Origin: Uloborus plumipes
Lineage: Eukaryota; Arthropoda; Arachnida; Araneae; Uloboridae
Assembly: GCA_038373865.1 (NCBI GenBank)
Contig: JAXGGA010003906.1
Location: 1-64,000 of the forward strand
Direction of reading: 5' to 3'
DNA length: 64,000 nucleotides
Shown here piece after piece: positions 1 through 12,708 of the stretch. Numbering within the stretch: the stretch's first letter is position 1; each line of letters starts with the position of its first letter. Under the pieces are notes generated by a model, which was given only the letters and a program-made list of their open reading frames with translations, was not told the origin of the DNA and did no database searches. Made by a program: the position numbers and the translations under genes.

Positions 1-1004
1 TTTTGCTCTGCACTGCCGTAATTTTTTTTTCTCGCCAAGTGATACGTTCTAAAAATTTGACTACGGATTTCACCAAAAAATATCAAAACAATCACCGCTA
101 GCAGGGTATTGGATTGCTCTTTGATAAATCCAGTTTTAAATAGTGAATTAGTAGACTTTAAGGTATTGATTACGGAAGGAGAAAATCCCGCAATGAAACG
201 ATAATATAGCAAAAATCCAATTTTTATGGATGAAAGGCTGAAAGTTACTGCCATCTGACGTCACGGGTTTCGGTTTCAAGAAGCGCTTTTTTTGCGCTTG
301 GGTTTTTAAAAAAATCATTAAGAATCAACCGTTGTGTTTTAAAATTCGGCAATGGTGAATTTTTGTGTTTTGTAAGCCTCTTAACAATATCTAGTAGTTA
401 AAAAAGGGATATTCAATAGGTCACAACTACCCTATTCTTTTTCGTGAGCACAATATTTCCTTTACTACGTAAAAAGAAGTAAAAATCTGTTTTAGTACTT
501 TTCTTCATTTTTTTATTTTTTTGAAAATCGTGTTGTCGCCCTTGTTCCTCACTTTTGGTTTGTCGGGCCCAATTCGTATAAGCAGGGCAGGGCCGTTACC
601 AGACTTTTTTTCGGGGAGGATTTCGGAGGGGGTTTAAATTAAACTCTAAAAAACCACGCCTTAAATACGGCCCTGAAGCAGGGTATTCGTTTATCCGTCA
701 CCCGAATAATCAGGCAGGAGTGCCCCGATGGGAGGTCACTGAAAGTCCTTGTGACCTCCCAATGATTTACGTATTCGGTACATTTTGCTGACGATTCGGC
801 AATTTGAAGATAAAATAGCAACATTGAGATTACTTTCTCTTTTTAGTTTTTAGAATTGTTTTTTTTAAAGATGCCTAATGTTTTTTCTCACGAAATGTTA
901 TGCGTGTACGACATGTGTACATGCTTGTATTTTATCATTCGGTGAAATTGGAACTTCATTCGGTAAATTGATAATACCCCCCCCCCCACCCCACCCAAAA
1001 AAAA
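1..1004. other. Intergenic, no gene seen
   Basis: AT-rich sequence with T-runs and no convincing coding frame, splice pattern or paired termini. A C-rich run followed by an A-run at about 977-1004 separates it from the GC-rich block that follows. Confidence 0.5.
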
Positions 1005-1009
1005 ATGGT

Positions 1010-1205
1010 TTGGGGCGCCCCTGCAATCGGGGCTGACAGTATCAACCGCCGGTGTTCCGCAGCACGGAGAGCGAGGGGGCGCTGCGTGCGCCCTCTCTGC
1101 TGCAGCGCCCCCTCCCCACTGCGTGAGGCACTGCAGCCATGGCGCGCGAGTGAGCGAGTGCGAGGGCTGCTCTCCCCTTTCCGCCGCGGACAGAAAGAGC
1201 GAGAG
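1010..1205 (+). promoter_or_regulatory. CpG-rich promoter or 5' UTR of a host gene
   Basis: Base composition changes sharply from AT-rich to very GC- and CpG-rich at about 1010 and falls back after 1330. Such islands stand out in an AT-rich arthropod genome and often mark a transcription start. The block contains short pyrimidine-rich stretches and runs straight into an ATG at 1206 followed by an exon-like frame with a splice donor. No TATA box is evident. A GC-rich repeat is the alternative, but no second copy occurs in this window. Confidence 0.4.
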
Positions 1206-1328
1206 ATGCAATCGCAGCCCGCGCCCACCGAGGCCGCCGGGGCGGCGGCCCACAAGGCGGCCGCCTTTTCGGGCATCAACTCCTTCCTCAGCCTCTGCAG
1301 GGTCTGCCCCGCGCCCACCGAAGACAAG
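1206..1328 (+). CDS. Candidate first coding exon of a host gene, partial
   Basis: A 41-codon frame starts at the ATG at 1206 and ends exactly at AAG|GTGAGC at 1328/1329, a near-consensus 5' splice site that leaves phase 0. The peptide opens with MQSQPAPTEAAG and continues Ala/Pro-rich, then becomes mixed hydrophobic with two cysteines (SLCRVCPAP). The frame is open upstream to about 1005, so the true start could lie further up; the 1206 ATG is preceded by GAGAG and suits the switch to an exon-like composition. I do not recognise the family and no downstream exon was found here, so intron 1 may be long and filled with transposons. It is the only non-transposon coding candidate in the window. 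Confidence 0.4.
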
Positions 1329-1429
1329 GTGAGCTTTTCTTTTTATTTTTTGGTCTTCGTCCACTGCTTGTTATATATTCCCGCTGGACATTCTGTCAGT
1401 GTTGACGATGTATCTGTCTCTGACTAGGG

Positions 1430-2586
1430 CTTTGAACCGGGGCTGAACCGAATCCAGGGAAAACGGTTATTTTGACGGAACTGAACCGGGGAAAAAAAAT
1501 CTTATTTTGATTTCACGAACTGTGGAACGTCAAAAATCAGAAAACAATAGAGTTATTTTTCGTCAAAATATGAAATTAAAAAATTGTAGTATTATATATT
1601 GTGTTCTATGTTGTGTACTAGTAAACGACTTTACAATCGAACCTCCTTTAAACGAACTTTTATTTTCACCACGTTTCGTTTTATCCTAACAATAATGAAT
1701 ATGCAATACACCGAGGAGAACAAGCAGGATCGCCAAATTTTTAGCAGTAATTTGTTTTAAGCGTGCTCGAATTGACGAGGTTCAACCCTAACCATAATCG
1801 GCCCCTCACCAGAGCTTCAAACCCGAACTAAACCGGGTAAAAGAACTGCTAATTTTGGCGAGTTTTCTTTTCTTTTTCTTTTTTTTTTTTTACACTTCGT
1901 CTACTAATTGTTGCATTTCTTCGCTGGACATTCTGCGAGTTATTGACGATATATACGAGTATATCGGTGTCGTAACAGCTGAGCTTCGAACCGGGTCTGA
2001 ACCGAACATATAGAAAAACCGTTATTTTAGTCAAACCGGAACTGAACGGAAAAAAATATCGGTTTATTTCGGTTCGATAGAGCGTCAAAAATCAGCAAAC
2101 AAAGATATTTTACTTTTTTTAAGTAAAATGATAAAAAATTGTTGTGTTATGTATTGTATTGTATGTTGGGTACAACATTAATATAGTAAGGGCCCTGCTC
2201 CACATCAGCGTAAAACGCGACCGAAAGCAGAAACAGAAAATCCGGGTACTTTCCATAGGAACACCATTTAATCCGTTTTACGTTTCTGCTTTATTTTTCT
2301 GCTTTACGTCAATGTGGAGCAGGGCCCTAAGTGACTTCACAATCGAACTTCAACTCAAAGGGACCTTTAGCATCATTTTTTCCTAACTGCTATTCGTGCC
2401 GTCCGAACAACAAAAAGGAGAACGGGATCGCAAAGAGCAGTCAACTGTATATAATAATTCTGCACTGAGCGTTCTTCGAGTTATTGGTCATATATTGGAC
2501 CGAAAACTTGGAAAACCGGAATTGAACCGAAAACTGGAGAAAAAAACTGTTATTTTGGTCGGAACGAAAACCGGAACTGAAATGGA

Positions 2587-2618
<32 letters not shown>

Positions 2619-2709
2619 AATTTATTTCTTTTAGATACACAGCAGAACGTCAAAAATTCAAACGATCTACAATTCGAACGCTCGCATTCCCATCATATTT
2701 TAATAAATA
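1430..2709. repeat. Diverged internal repeats with poly-A tract
   Basis: Similar passages recur at about 1430-1660, 1985-2160 and 2485-2660: a GAACCGG...CTGAACCG motif, an AACGGTTATTTTG-like segment and AACGTCAAAAATCAG. They look like degenerate copies of one roughly 0.5-kb unit. A pure A-run of about 35 bases lies at 2583-2617. Open frames here are short and not protein-like. Confidence 0.5.
2190..2327. mobile_element. PIF/Harbinger-like MITE, 138 bp
   Basis: Inverted termini beginning GGGCCCTGCTCCACAT pair with the 3' end at 2327, and both ends are flanked by TAA (2187-2189 and 2328-2330). A 3-bp TAA/TTA duplication with G-rich termini is the PIF/Harbinger signature. It has no coding capacity. 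It shares the GGGC start and TAA duplication with the larger element at 31705-32734. Confidence 0.6.
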
Positions 2710-4053
2710 CTAGCTGCGTAGCCCGGCGTTGCACGGGCTGTAATGTAGTGAAGGCAGTTTGAGAAAACTACTCGCCACCAAGGCGACTCGCCTTTAAAGA
2801 AATGAGGAAAGTTTAAACAGTTTACTCGCCGTCAAGGCGGCTCGCCTTTACAGTAGCGAGGAAAGTTTCAATTCACTACTCGCCGCCAAGGCGGCTCGCC
2901 TTTAAAGTACCAAGGAAAAGTTTAATAAACTACTCCCCGCTAAAGCGGCTCGCTAAAAAGCTTTCCTGTATCAAAGAATCAATCGAATTATTTGCACATG
3001 CTTCCTCAAAAATAAAGACGATGTCAAGTAGCGCATACTTAGCACTCTCCCTAAATTACAAATAAAATTCCTTTCCAAAAACAATTATTTCCAATCCGCT
3101 TTCTTCCGGTAAAATTAATTGCAAAATTCTAAACGAAAAAGTTCTTTTAATATTTGGATCGAAGCCAGAAAAAGTCCCTTCTAAAAACAGCAATTGCAAT
3201 TTTATTTAAAAACACATTTTCAAAATGGTACCTGAGAAAAAATATGTCATTAATAATTAGAATAAAAACAATTGTTAGAACTTTGTTATAACACGTATTC
3301 AAAATGACAATGAAAGAAATAACACTCTTTCATTTTAAAAAGTTCAACTTAATTAACGTTTTAATTCAAAATCGCAACGGAAAGAAATAAATATCTTGGA
3401 ATTTTAAATAGTTCAATAATTTAATTAACGTTTTAATTCAAAATGGCAACGGTAAGAAAAAATGTCTTTTAAGTTTAATCATTAATTAGGCTTAATCGCT
3501 TTAAATTTGACTACTTATGGATCGCAGCCAGAAAAAGTCCCTTCTAAAAACAGCAATTGCAATTTTATTTAAAAACACATTTTCAAAATGGTACCTGAGA
3601 AAAAATATGTCATTAATAATTAGAATAAAAACAATTGTTAGAACTTTGTTATGACACGTATTCAAAATGACAATGGAAAAAAATAGCACTCTTTCATTTT
3701 AAAAAGTTTAATTGATTAACGTTTTAATTTAAAATCGCAACGGAAAGAAATAAATATCTTGGAATTTTAAATAGTTCAATAATTTAATTAACGTTTTAAT
3801 TCAAAATGGCAACGGTAAGAAAAAATGTCTTGGAAGTTTAATCATTTATTAGGCTTAATCGCTTTAAATTTGAATACTTATTAATTGATATCTTCGCTAA
3901 TTAAAATCGTATAATCATATAGATTGAAACTAATGAAGCCTGAAAAATTTCCTATCTATCGGTACCTGGTTCGACTTTCAGTTCATTGGCGTTCAGGAGA
4001 AATAAGCGTGACATAGATAGATAGAAAGATACTCAGTTTTTAATATAAGTAGA
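2710..4053 (-). mobile_element. Non-autonomous Helitron, minus strand
   Basis: Read on the minus strand it begins TCTACTTATATTAAAAACTG at 4053 and ends CTAG at 2710, preceded by a GCCCG/CGGGC hairpin about 8-12 bases inside, with A and T at the junctions as for Helitron insertion between A and T. No Rep/helicase frame is present. Near its 3' end (2760-2960) lie four copies of a roughly 57-bp unit rich in CTCGCC/GGCGAG. A tandem duplication of about 360 bp occupies 3158-3880. Confidence 0.65.
3158..3880. repeat. Tandem duplication of about 360 bp inside the Helitron
   Basis: The segment from about 3158 (GATCGAAGCCAGAAAAAGTC) recurs from about 3521 with few differences, including the GGTACCTGAGAAAAAATATG passage at 3227 and 3589. 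The two copies are head to tail. Confidence 0.8.
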
Positions 4054-4696
4054 TGCTCTTATGTTCCGTAAATAGTAAGAGTTGAAGCAGTAAGTTACCG
4101 ACGTAAGTTGAAAACAAAATATGACTTTTGTGGGAAAAACAACAAACAAATTGGTGTGTACACTATTCAAATACATTCTCTTCAAACGTTGTGCTTCCTG
4201 TTTCAATGAATTTTAACCCTGCATTCAATTTTTGAACGAGAAATTTTTTAAATAAAAACTTTTTTTCCTCAAAGTACTTTGGTGGAGAAAAATAGGAGAA
4301 ACAAATTAAACAAATGAATTTCAATTAAAAATTCCTCCTAAATAAATTCTCCATCATGAATGAAATAAATAAAAATAAAACAATAGCAATGATAATTCTA
4401 ATTAAGTTGGAACGATTTCTATGCAGTACTTCACAAAGGAACCTAATTTTAAATAGAGATAATAATTAATAGTTTTTTTTTTTGTGAAGATCCATTATTT
4501 CATCTGCCTACTGTTGTGCAAGAAAAAAATATAGTAAAAGAGAAATAGTCTAGAAGAATTTTTATTTTCACTTTTTAACTGCTCTAAAAACTAAAAAGAA
4601 TGTTTGTAAATTAAGTTTTCTAACCTTTTGTTTAAAAGTTAAGATTCCATCATTAATTCAATATTCATTTTAAAAGCTAAAAATAATTGTTCAATA
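4054..4696. other. Intergenic, nothing recognised
   Basis: AT-rich sequence between two Helitrons with no paired termini and no coding frame of note. Confidence 0.5.
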
Positions 4697-7600
4697 TCTC
4701 TTCTCTATCTCTTCTCTATCTCTATCTCTATCTCTATCTTCTCTACTAATAATAAAGCTGAAGGTGGTTCTGTCTGTCCTTCTTTCTTTCTGTCTGTCTG
4801 TCTGTTACGCGCGTAGCGCCAAAACCGTTCGGTCGATTTTCATGCCACTTGGCACAAAATTAGTTTGTAGCATGTAGTTTTGCACCTCGAAGCGATTTTT
4901 CGAACATTCCATTTCGTTCTTTTTCTATTCGAATTCTTAGAGGAAATTCGATAAAATAGGGAAGAAATATTCCATACACATTTTCAAGTCTTATGTCATT
5001 CGAAAGCTTGAAATTTTCTGCACAAAATGACGTTTTTTCGAAGTTTCTACGATCATCAGGAGAGCTGTAGCAATTGTTTTTAGAATCCCGAAATTCAAGG
5101 CTTACCTTCAGTAAAGCAAGCCAAACGATTCTAAAATGGCTTTGCTCGCGAATAAAATTTGTTTGAAAATAGAGATGAAATGAATTTTTTTATCAACGGA
5201 AATCAACTTTTCATGTTGTTACCATGGTTACGTTTTTATTTCGTTCTTTTTCCCTTAATAATTTTAAAAATGTATTTGTTTTTGTAACAATCCAAACTCC
5301 AAGCCTTATTAAAATTAGTCAAATGAAATATTAAAAACCGTGATAAGATGGCACCTGTCAATCAAATGAGAAATCGAGTCCTTTCCTTAAAATACGGGAT
5401 ACCATTCTAAATTTATCGTCTGCAAAACATATTTTACTTCATTATTAATTTATTTTTCAATATAAATTGCAGCAAATGGCTTGAGTGGACGAATTTAGCT
5501 TTTAACTTATCGTTTGCTGGTTGATCTTTGTCGATGTTTATTGTTTTTACAAGGCTTCACTAGATAGCGTTTTATACAGGCTGCTTCATTTGATCAAAAT
5601 CTTTGGGATAAAAACGGATACATGTCGCCTAGCGACATCTATCGAATTTTGTGGTAACTAACATTATATACAATTCAGATAATAAAAGACAAAATTAAAA
5701 TTTAATTTGTTGGCGACAATTTTACAATTTGGCATTCAATTCTATTTTATTATATTTTAACGTCATTTAATAGCTTGTTCGATTTGCTGGTTGATTCTGC
5801 ATTTTAACGGCTTGTTTTAATTAGTTAGCGAATTATTTTCCATTTTAATTGATTCTAATTATAATTAAACTATTAAACGACACTGGCACCGCAGAGCGAT
5901 AAATGGCGATTTTGGAACGATAGTTCCATCAAAACTTTTGATGAGTTTAGATTGTCAAATTAATTTATTTGGCGAGTTTTTTAACAAGAATTCTCACATT
6001 ATTTCGCAGCTTTTTTTTTCAGTTGGCCCATTATTTTACTTTCAAGTATTAAACGTATGTGTGAAATTAGAAACAAAAAAGGGAAGATTTCGGTGATTGG
6101 AAGTCTGGTTATCTTTCCCTATTGGCGTTAAATCTTTGTGGCCAATTTATGAGCGAGGGAAATACTTCCTTCGCAAACATAAACTAAAGAGCAACAAAAT
6201 AAAGTAATTATCGCCAAAAATTTGGCAACCACACCAGATTCCCAATTATCGAAATATTATCAATGTGTGAAATTTAACATAAAAAGAACATTACCTTTTA
6301 ATGTTGTGTAAATGAAAAAAAAATTTACATTTGGTCGTCGTAATATTGTAGTTTTGTTTATTTTTTTCGTACTTGTATTGCTCTTTAGTACTAAGCGATT
6401 ATATATGCTCATTTCGTTGTTACTAAAGAAATTAATATGTTTTGTTGTCAATCGTCTTTCCGTTGAACACCAATCGCTTCATTGCAGGGCATTCATTCTG
6501 GGGCATCAAAAGGAAATGTCTCTGCGAATAGATTCGCCATTTATCGCTCTGATGGGTCAACGCTATCAAAATGAACATCTGAGCTTTTGCGTAGCAATTA
6601 AGATCGTGTGAGCAACAATAATGAAACTAAATAGTAAATAGAACAATCTTATTTCATTGCTACATTTTTATTTATCGGCTGCGAATTTAAGCGTATATTT
6701 TATTAATGCAGAGATGTCAAAATTGAACGCCATTGCTATATGTTGCTAATTCGAAGAAAGTAAACAATGAATGAATGTCGTATGACTGAATCATGAGTTG
6801 CGACCAACTTTACCTGAAAAGGGAATTTATTTCCCCTAAAAAGCAGTACTAATAAGGCCTTCGGCATCAATTCACTCTGTACTCCACTTCAGTAAACTAT
6901 ATCAATATTTTTTAACCCTTAAAGATAGGATGAACATCACTTTTTACAGCAGAAACAACGTGCTAATAAATGTAAACAAACATTTGGGTGGTCCTCATTC
7001 AGCGCTCTCTAGCTGGCAAATCTTTACCATTGATGTTTTGAGTAATGAAGCAGCCTGTATAAAACGCTATCTAGTGAAGCCTTGGTTTTTATTATCATTG
7101 TGAAGAATAATTCACGAAATTTCTATGACTAATACTTAAAATTTTTAGGATCAGTTGAGTTTAAAAGAAAAAATTGCTCCAAATATACTTTTGCAATGTG
7201 ATTATTTATTGTTGGACTGTAATTTGCAGCAATAATTGCATTTAATAAATAATGAAAGACAATATTAAAAATTATTTTTTTGGCGACTTTTTTACAATTT
7301 GGCATTCAATTCTATTTCAGTATATTTACTTCTATCTTATTGCGATATTGCAACGTTCTTTCTAAAGTATGTCATTTCGGAAAATGTATTATTTTGTTTT
7401 TGAAGTTAGGAAAGAAAACTTTCTTCTTCTTTTAAACTTTGGTAAGATTTCTGTTGGTTTCTGTGAGCAACAAAATTTTTCTTATTTTTTCTTTTGGCTT
7501 ATTTTTGTGCACCTATCTTTGGGGTTGCATTCGAATGTCCCCAAGGGGGTGATTTACCCCTTTTATGGGGTAATCAGGGCTTTCAATGCAGACCAAAGTG

Positions 7601-8088
7601 ATATGAATTGGCGCGACCACTTGGCGATATCTCGCCAAGCTTTTGGTCACCAAGTGTTTGACGCCAATTTGGCGACATATCGCCAAGTTGGCAATAAATT
7701 TAGCGAAAAAAAAATTTTTTTGGGTTCAATTTGGCGCTATTGGCGATATTTTGCGAAAAATCTACTGAATGATGTTAAAATCGGCGATATTTAGGAGATT
7801 AATCATTGTAAAACATTTTTTTGCATTGTTTCGTGGCAAACTAGGGATGCAAATGTTTGAATTGTTATCTTACTCACTTCAAGCACTATTTTAGCACTTA
7901 AGGCATCTACTAAGAAATTTACACGTAAAAGGAAGTAGTGTAGGGTCCATACCAAATTTTTATATCATACTTTGAAGGAATTATAGTTGAATTATAACTA
8001 AAATAGAGTATTTTTTTCTGCTATATCATTTTTTTACAAATGAACTTTTAATTTTATACCACGGGCAAAGCCGTGCGGGTACCGCTAG
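4697..8088 (+). mobile_element. Non-autonomous Helitron, copy 1, interrupted
   Basis: The 5' end is TCTCTTCTCTATCTC after an A at 4696, then CTACTAATAATAAAGCTGAA and a TCTG-rich stretch. The 3' end is a short hairpin (CACGG/CCGTG) followed by GGGTACCGCTAG and a T at 8089. These match the copy at 55213-56884 end to end. It carries no Rep/helicase gene. A 1.5-kb TIR element (5550-7084) interrupts it, so its own length is about 1.85 kb. A conserved run of TTGGCG/CGCCAA palindromes lies at about 7605-7745. Confidence 0.75.
5550..7084. mobile_element. TIR element inserted in Helitron copy 1
   Basis: About 40 bp at 5550 (CAAGGCTTCACTAGATAGCG) are the inverted complement of the sequence ending at 7084. 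Both sides carry GTTTTTA (5543-5549 and 7085-7091), a 7-bp target duplication, and the uninterrupted target is seen in Helitron copy 2 near 56150. No transposase frame. About 6330-6740 is homologous in inverted orientation to about 31920-32290, so it holds or shares another element. Internal inverted motifs around AGAGCGATAAATGGCG lie at 5893 and 6533-6550. Confidence 0.7.
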
Positions 8089-11000
8089 TTAAAATATATA
8101 GCTAAAACTTATGCTTTAAGCTTTTAAACTGATATGATGCTAATCCTAAAATCCAGAATTTTATAATTTGCTCAATTTACTAATTTTCACTTTTTAATCA
8201 TGGCATCACGAAAACAAAAATTGTCCTATACTCGGTGCTTTTATCCTTGTTTCCGAACAGCATAGTAACCTGGGGACATTTCCAAGATTTAAATCATACT
8301 ACTTGGAGCTTTATCAAATTTTTAAAAAATAATATTTTCAACAATAACACCTTACGGGCAGTAAACAAATGTGTAAATATTGTACAGACTCCACCAATCA
8401 ATATATATTTCGTTAGAACAGGATGTTCTCTATGAATAATAACATGTTATTTCCCGGAAGAGTCGATCTTTCAGACTTGTTTAGTTAAGAAATATTTTAG
8501 CCAAGTGACAAATTTTATGTCAAATACCTCAGCCGAATAAATTTCCTGAGTTATTCACGTTCTAATTTAAGCATATCAACTGATTTCAAACTTATCCAAA
8601 ATAACGGAAAGCAGCCAACATTTTGCTTCTTTTACGTTATGAATCACAAGCTCATTTAAATGTTATTTACATTAATTCTTATAAATGTGTCTTATTTCAC
8701 CATACTGCCGTGCTAAGCGCAAAAGTAGTATCTGCAGTTGAGCTCAAACTGAGACATTACTCTTTTAAAGTTTTGCGCCACCATGTATTTGATTCAGATG
8801 AAACTTTTTTGATTTTTAAAAGAAAATATTTCCCGTTCTCAAATGACCATACAATTTTGTATAAAGGTAAAATGCGTCACAAAGTGCCACCTGGTGGCGA
8901 TAACTCAATTTCGTTAAAAAGTGCAGATACGAATTTTCTGCTTAGCACCGCAGCATACACCTGGCCCCCTCATATGATGTTACACTTTTTCATAAGCATA
9001 TTATTATAAAAAGCGCTTGATGTCACATTTCTTGTGACCCCCTCCCTCCCCCTAGTCACAAACGGTCACAATGTCTTAATTTTATGATCGCGCACACTTC
9101 AAAGCGTAACATCATTTGTGGACGAGCCCTTATCAGTTAGTACCTCATGTAAGATTTTTTTAAAGCAGAAAGGGCAAAGCAAACAGCTTATGGTAGGGGG
9201 AGGGGAATTATGGACTCTTTTCACGGATTTGCTAATAATCTATTGCCAAAAACAAAAATGCAGATCGGTAATAATTAAGTTAATAGTCAATAAAGTTAGC
9301 AGATTAATTGCAAAGCTGAACCGAAGCAAACGTAGAATTGTAGACAATGGACTTATTAAACTTAACAAGCTTTTTAATCACTGTCAAAACAAAAATGAAT
9401 AACAGTGTAAATTTAATACATAAAAGCTGTTCGCGTCTGTTCGTCTGTCTGTCTGTCTGAAGCTTGAACTCATCAAAAACCATTGAGAGTTTAGAATCGA
9501 ACAGGGTATCATTCGATTCGAAATTTTCCAAGGAAAACAATAAGACCAACTGCGTAATTGTACGACTTAAATTAGCTGAGATATTAATTAAAGCTTTAAT
9601 TAAATTTTTGAGCTATTTAAAATTCAAAGACTGAACTGTGTCTCCCTCAAACTACAGCTTTCAGTTATGTGCTTCACAGATCATTAGTTTGTATAGTTTT
9701 TCAATAACAGAGAAAACTTCGAAGTTCCATCTCGTTCTATTCTTTTAATTTTCTTCATCTCTGTTGCGCTCAACACATATTTAATTAACTCTAATTGAGT
9801 TACTGCTGCATAATGACGCATTTCCGCGTTTCTATCTCCGAGAAGAAACAACACTCTGCTCTCCAAGAGTATATCCATATTTTATTTTCTAACGCGCCCT
9901 GTTACAATATTCAACTGAGTATCAATATACACGGTATTTATAAAGTCTAATACAAATTAAAAAAAAATTAATAAAACTTGCTTGATATTTGATCGTAATT
10001 TAATTTTTGTTTTGATACTTATCTCAAAACGTTTCTTTCTTTCTCTTTTTTTTAAATTCTCACAACGATTATATATTTTTTACTTTTACGTGAGCATTTA
10101 TTGTAGTTTTCTCAAGATTTATACAATTTTCAACCTCGTGTCAGGCTCTAGCGCAGCCAGAATTCGCCTTCTGGGGTGAGAGGAGTTGCCCGTAAATAGT
10201 CAGGATATAAATTTTAATACAAGAATTGACAATATGTGTAAAAACTAAAGGTTCTCTGTGTTAACTCTCAAAACCTCAACACAGTGTTCATGGGGGGAGG
10301 GGGGGGGGTCGTTCAAATCTTTTTGAAATATGTTTACATACACATACATTTTCTTTATTAGTGCAACTAGACTTTACGAGCACCCGACCCTGTAAAATGA
10401 TAGTTTGAGCTATTAAACAATTTTCTCCAAAATGGATTTTATTTCCTTTAAATCCCAAGAAATAACTATTTTGAGAAACATTCATACTGGGGGAAAGTTG
10501 GTCTGAACCATTTTTGTTATATCAACAGATACACAAAATGAGAAACCAGTTCCATGGGCAACCGAAATGCTATTATTATACGGGCAAGCGTCCGAAAAGT
10601 GCATGCGTGCAACTGGCGCAAGCGCGGGTAACTTTTATCGCAGAGAGAGGTGATCAGTGGGGGTAACCTCGTAGGCCTTGGCTCGTCTACTTCAATTTTT
10701 GTTCGTTCATGACCAGGATTGCCAGACGTCCCGGATTTCAAGGGACAGTCCCGTTTTTTGAGAAACTGTCTCGCGTCCCGGGGAACATTGATACGGACGG
10801 CTAAAGTCCCGTACTTAGCTAGAAGCAACATTACAAAACGAGTTATTATTTTGAGAAAAACAAAGTAAAACAAAAAATATGAAATAGAGTGATAAGAAAA
10901 TTGATTGAATCATAATATTTTTCTGTTCTGAAGTGTAATGTTAGTCTTATGTTCAGTTAGAGCCGAAATTATTGTGATAATTCATTTAATAAAGATGTAG

Positions 11001-11220
11001 TTCATTTTAAAAGTGGTGCAGCTTTTTGTAAATGATTTTACTGTGCCTTATTATATAAGGCCATTCTTAAATATTTCCCCATGAAAGAAATATAAGTGTT
11101 CAGCTACTATTAGTCACTGGATAGTTATCTTTTGAAATGTGCTTTGCTTCGCTCTTAATCTAAAAGAAGTAACTAAATATAATTCCATTTAGCAAACAAA
11201 TTAGCAAAGACAGATTTTGT
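8089..11220. other. Intergenic, no gene recognised
   Basis: AT-rich with short, non-conserved frames only. It includes a TCTG microsatellite near 9430-9460 and a G-run near 10293-10308. No splice-bounded coding frame or paired termini were found. Confidence 0.45.
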
Positions 11221-11851
11221 TGATACATCGATCAAAAAACATCGATGCTTTCAAATATCGATGTTCCAAAACATCGATCCCTTTTTTAGATGTACTTCGT
11301 CAGGGACGTCATTTCAAGTTTTTCCAGGGGGAGGCAAAAGGTCCAAACACAATACACTTTCATCGGAAAACATAAAAAACCACGCCCACCTATATGTAAA
11401 TATATTGATTTCGCAAAGCCAGGGGGGGGGGGCAATTGACCCCCCCTTCCCCCTAAATGACGAACCTTTACTTCGTACAAATTTGAATGCACAGTATCGT
11501 TACATCCTGCCTTGTTTTATCTCTCTCTCTCTCAAATTGATTATATCCCGCTTTTCCTTCATCTCCTAAATAGGGTGAGTTCTGGTAAGTGCGTACCCTT
11601 TTTTTCAAAGTTCATGTTCTCAAGGATGCTGCTCTGTTGAAAAATCTTGTACACTCACAATTTTTTTTAGTTTTCTTTCCAGATCCTTTACTAAGATTTT
11701 CAAGCATATAATATGTCGAATAAACCATAAGCATAATTTTTGTGACCTGGTTTATGACACCTCTAAGGTACGCACTTTCCCCACCTAGCGGGGTAAGTGC
11801 GTCTACCTTAAATTATGTGAATATGAGCAGGAAAAAACTTCTGGAACATAT
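11221..11851. repeat. Older repeat broken by the gypsy insertion, left part
   Basis: Repeated ACATCGATG-type palindromic motifs lie at 11222-11280. GGTAAGTGCGTACCC occurs at 11584-11598, and an inverted pair GGTACGCACTTTCCCC / GGGGTAAGTGCGTC at 11768-11806. The same motif families reappear beyond the gypsy element at 21484-22630 and 22980-23030, suggesting one older repeat split by the retrotransposon. Confidence 0.45.
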
Positions 11852-12458
11852 TGTAACGAGTCCGTAGCACCTTCAACTTTCTTCAAATGAGCATTCCAAT
11901 CTTGAGGAAGTAACTATAAATTTATTTACAAGTATGTACACTATTTACAATAAGAGCAGAAAACAATTGCTAAACATCAGCAATTAGGCAGCAAACAGTA
12001 CACTGTACTCTCAACAGTAATTCAGCACCACGTATCTAACGTGAACAGTAATTAAGCAATTACAAAAGCAAAACATCGCCCAAGCGAATAGCGAATAAAA
12101 CGAGTCACCAGAATCAAATCTGAAAACAACTAACTGACTTGTGTTCAAGGCCAGCTATTTATACACGGAAAGAAATTACGACAATATTCGAGAAAAACCT
12201 GGAATATTTTGTTTCATTCATAACTTTGAACAATCCATTCACAAATTCTAGCGATAAGGAAAAAAACCACGCGAAAATGTCTTCACGCTTATTAAAGTTA
12301 GGGCAAGTGTAAAAACTGCAAAAGTGTTTCAGGGCCGGTATACAGATGATAAAAGTGATATCTTCAGATACATTTGCAACATGTCGCCAGATAAAACCAA
12401 AACTAATGAAAATAAAGCAAGGCAGGAAAAACAACAACTATTTACAAGATTTGTAACA
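11852..12458 (-). repeat. 3' LTR of the gypsy element
   Basis: 607 bp, TGTAACGAGTCCG at 11852 to TTTGTAACA at 12458 on the plus strand. It aligns to the right LTR over its whole length; I saw mainly one-base run-length differences, plus a few bases lost at the insertion site in the other copy. Confidence 0.9.
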
Positions 12459-12474
12459 TTGCCCCCTTCCCAAG
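12459..12474 (-). other. Polypurine tract
   Basis: Read on the minus strand, GGGAAGGGGGCAA lies directly against the start of the 3' LTR, the expected place for the plus-strand DNA primer of an LTR element. Confidence 0.7.
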
Positions 12475-12708
12475 GACTGCACGTCCCGGGCAGTACAATC
12501 CCCAGAAAGGAAGCAAGGGAAAACTTACAGATACACACATTACATGATGACCAATCATAAACATGATAAACAATAACAATGAGAACATGAAAAAAACACT
12601 AACATTGATAAAGTCATATTACAGACAATTAAAGGCAAAAGTTATTTACAAAATTTACAAACAAATTACCATGGTAGCTTTAGATTTATTTTACGAACTA
12701 TGGCCATA

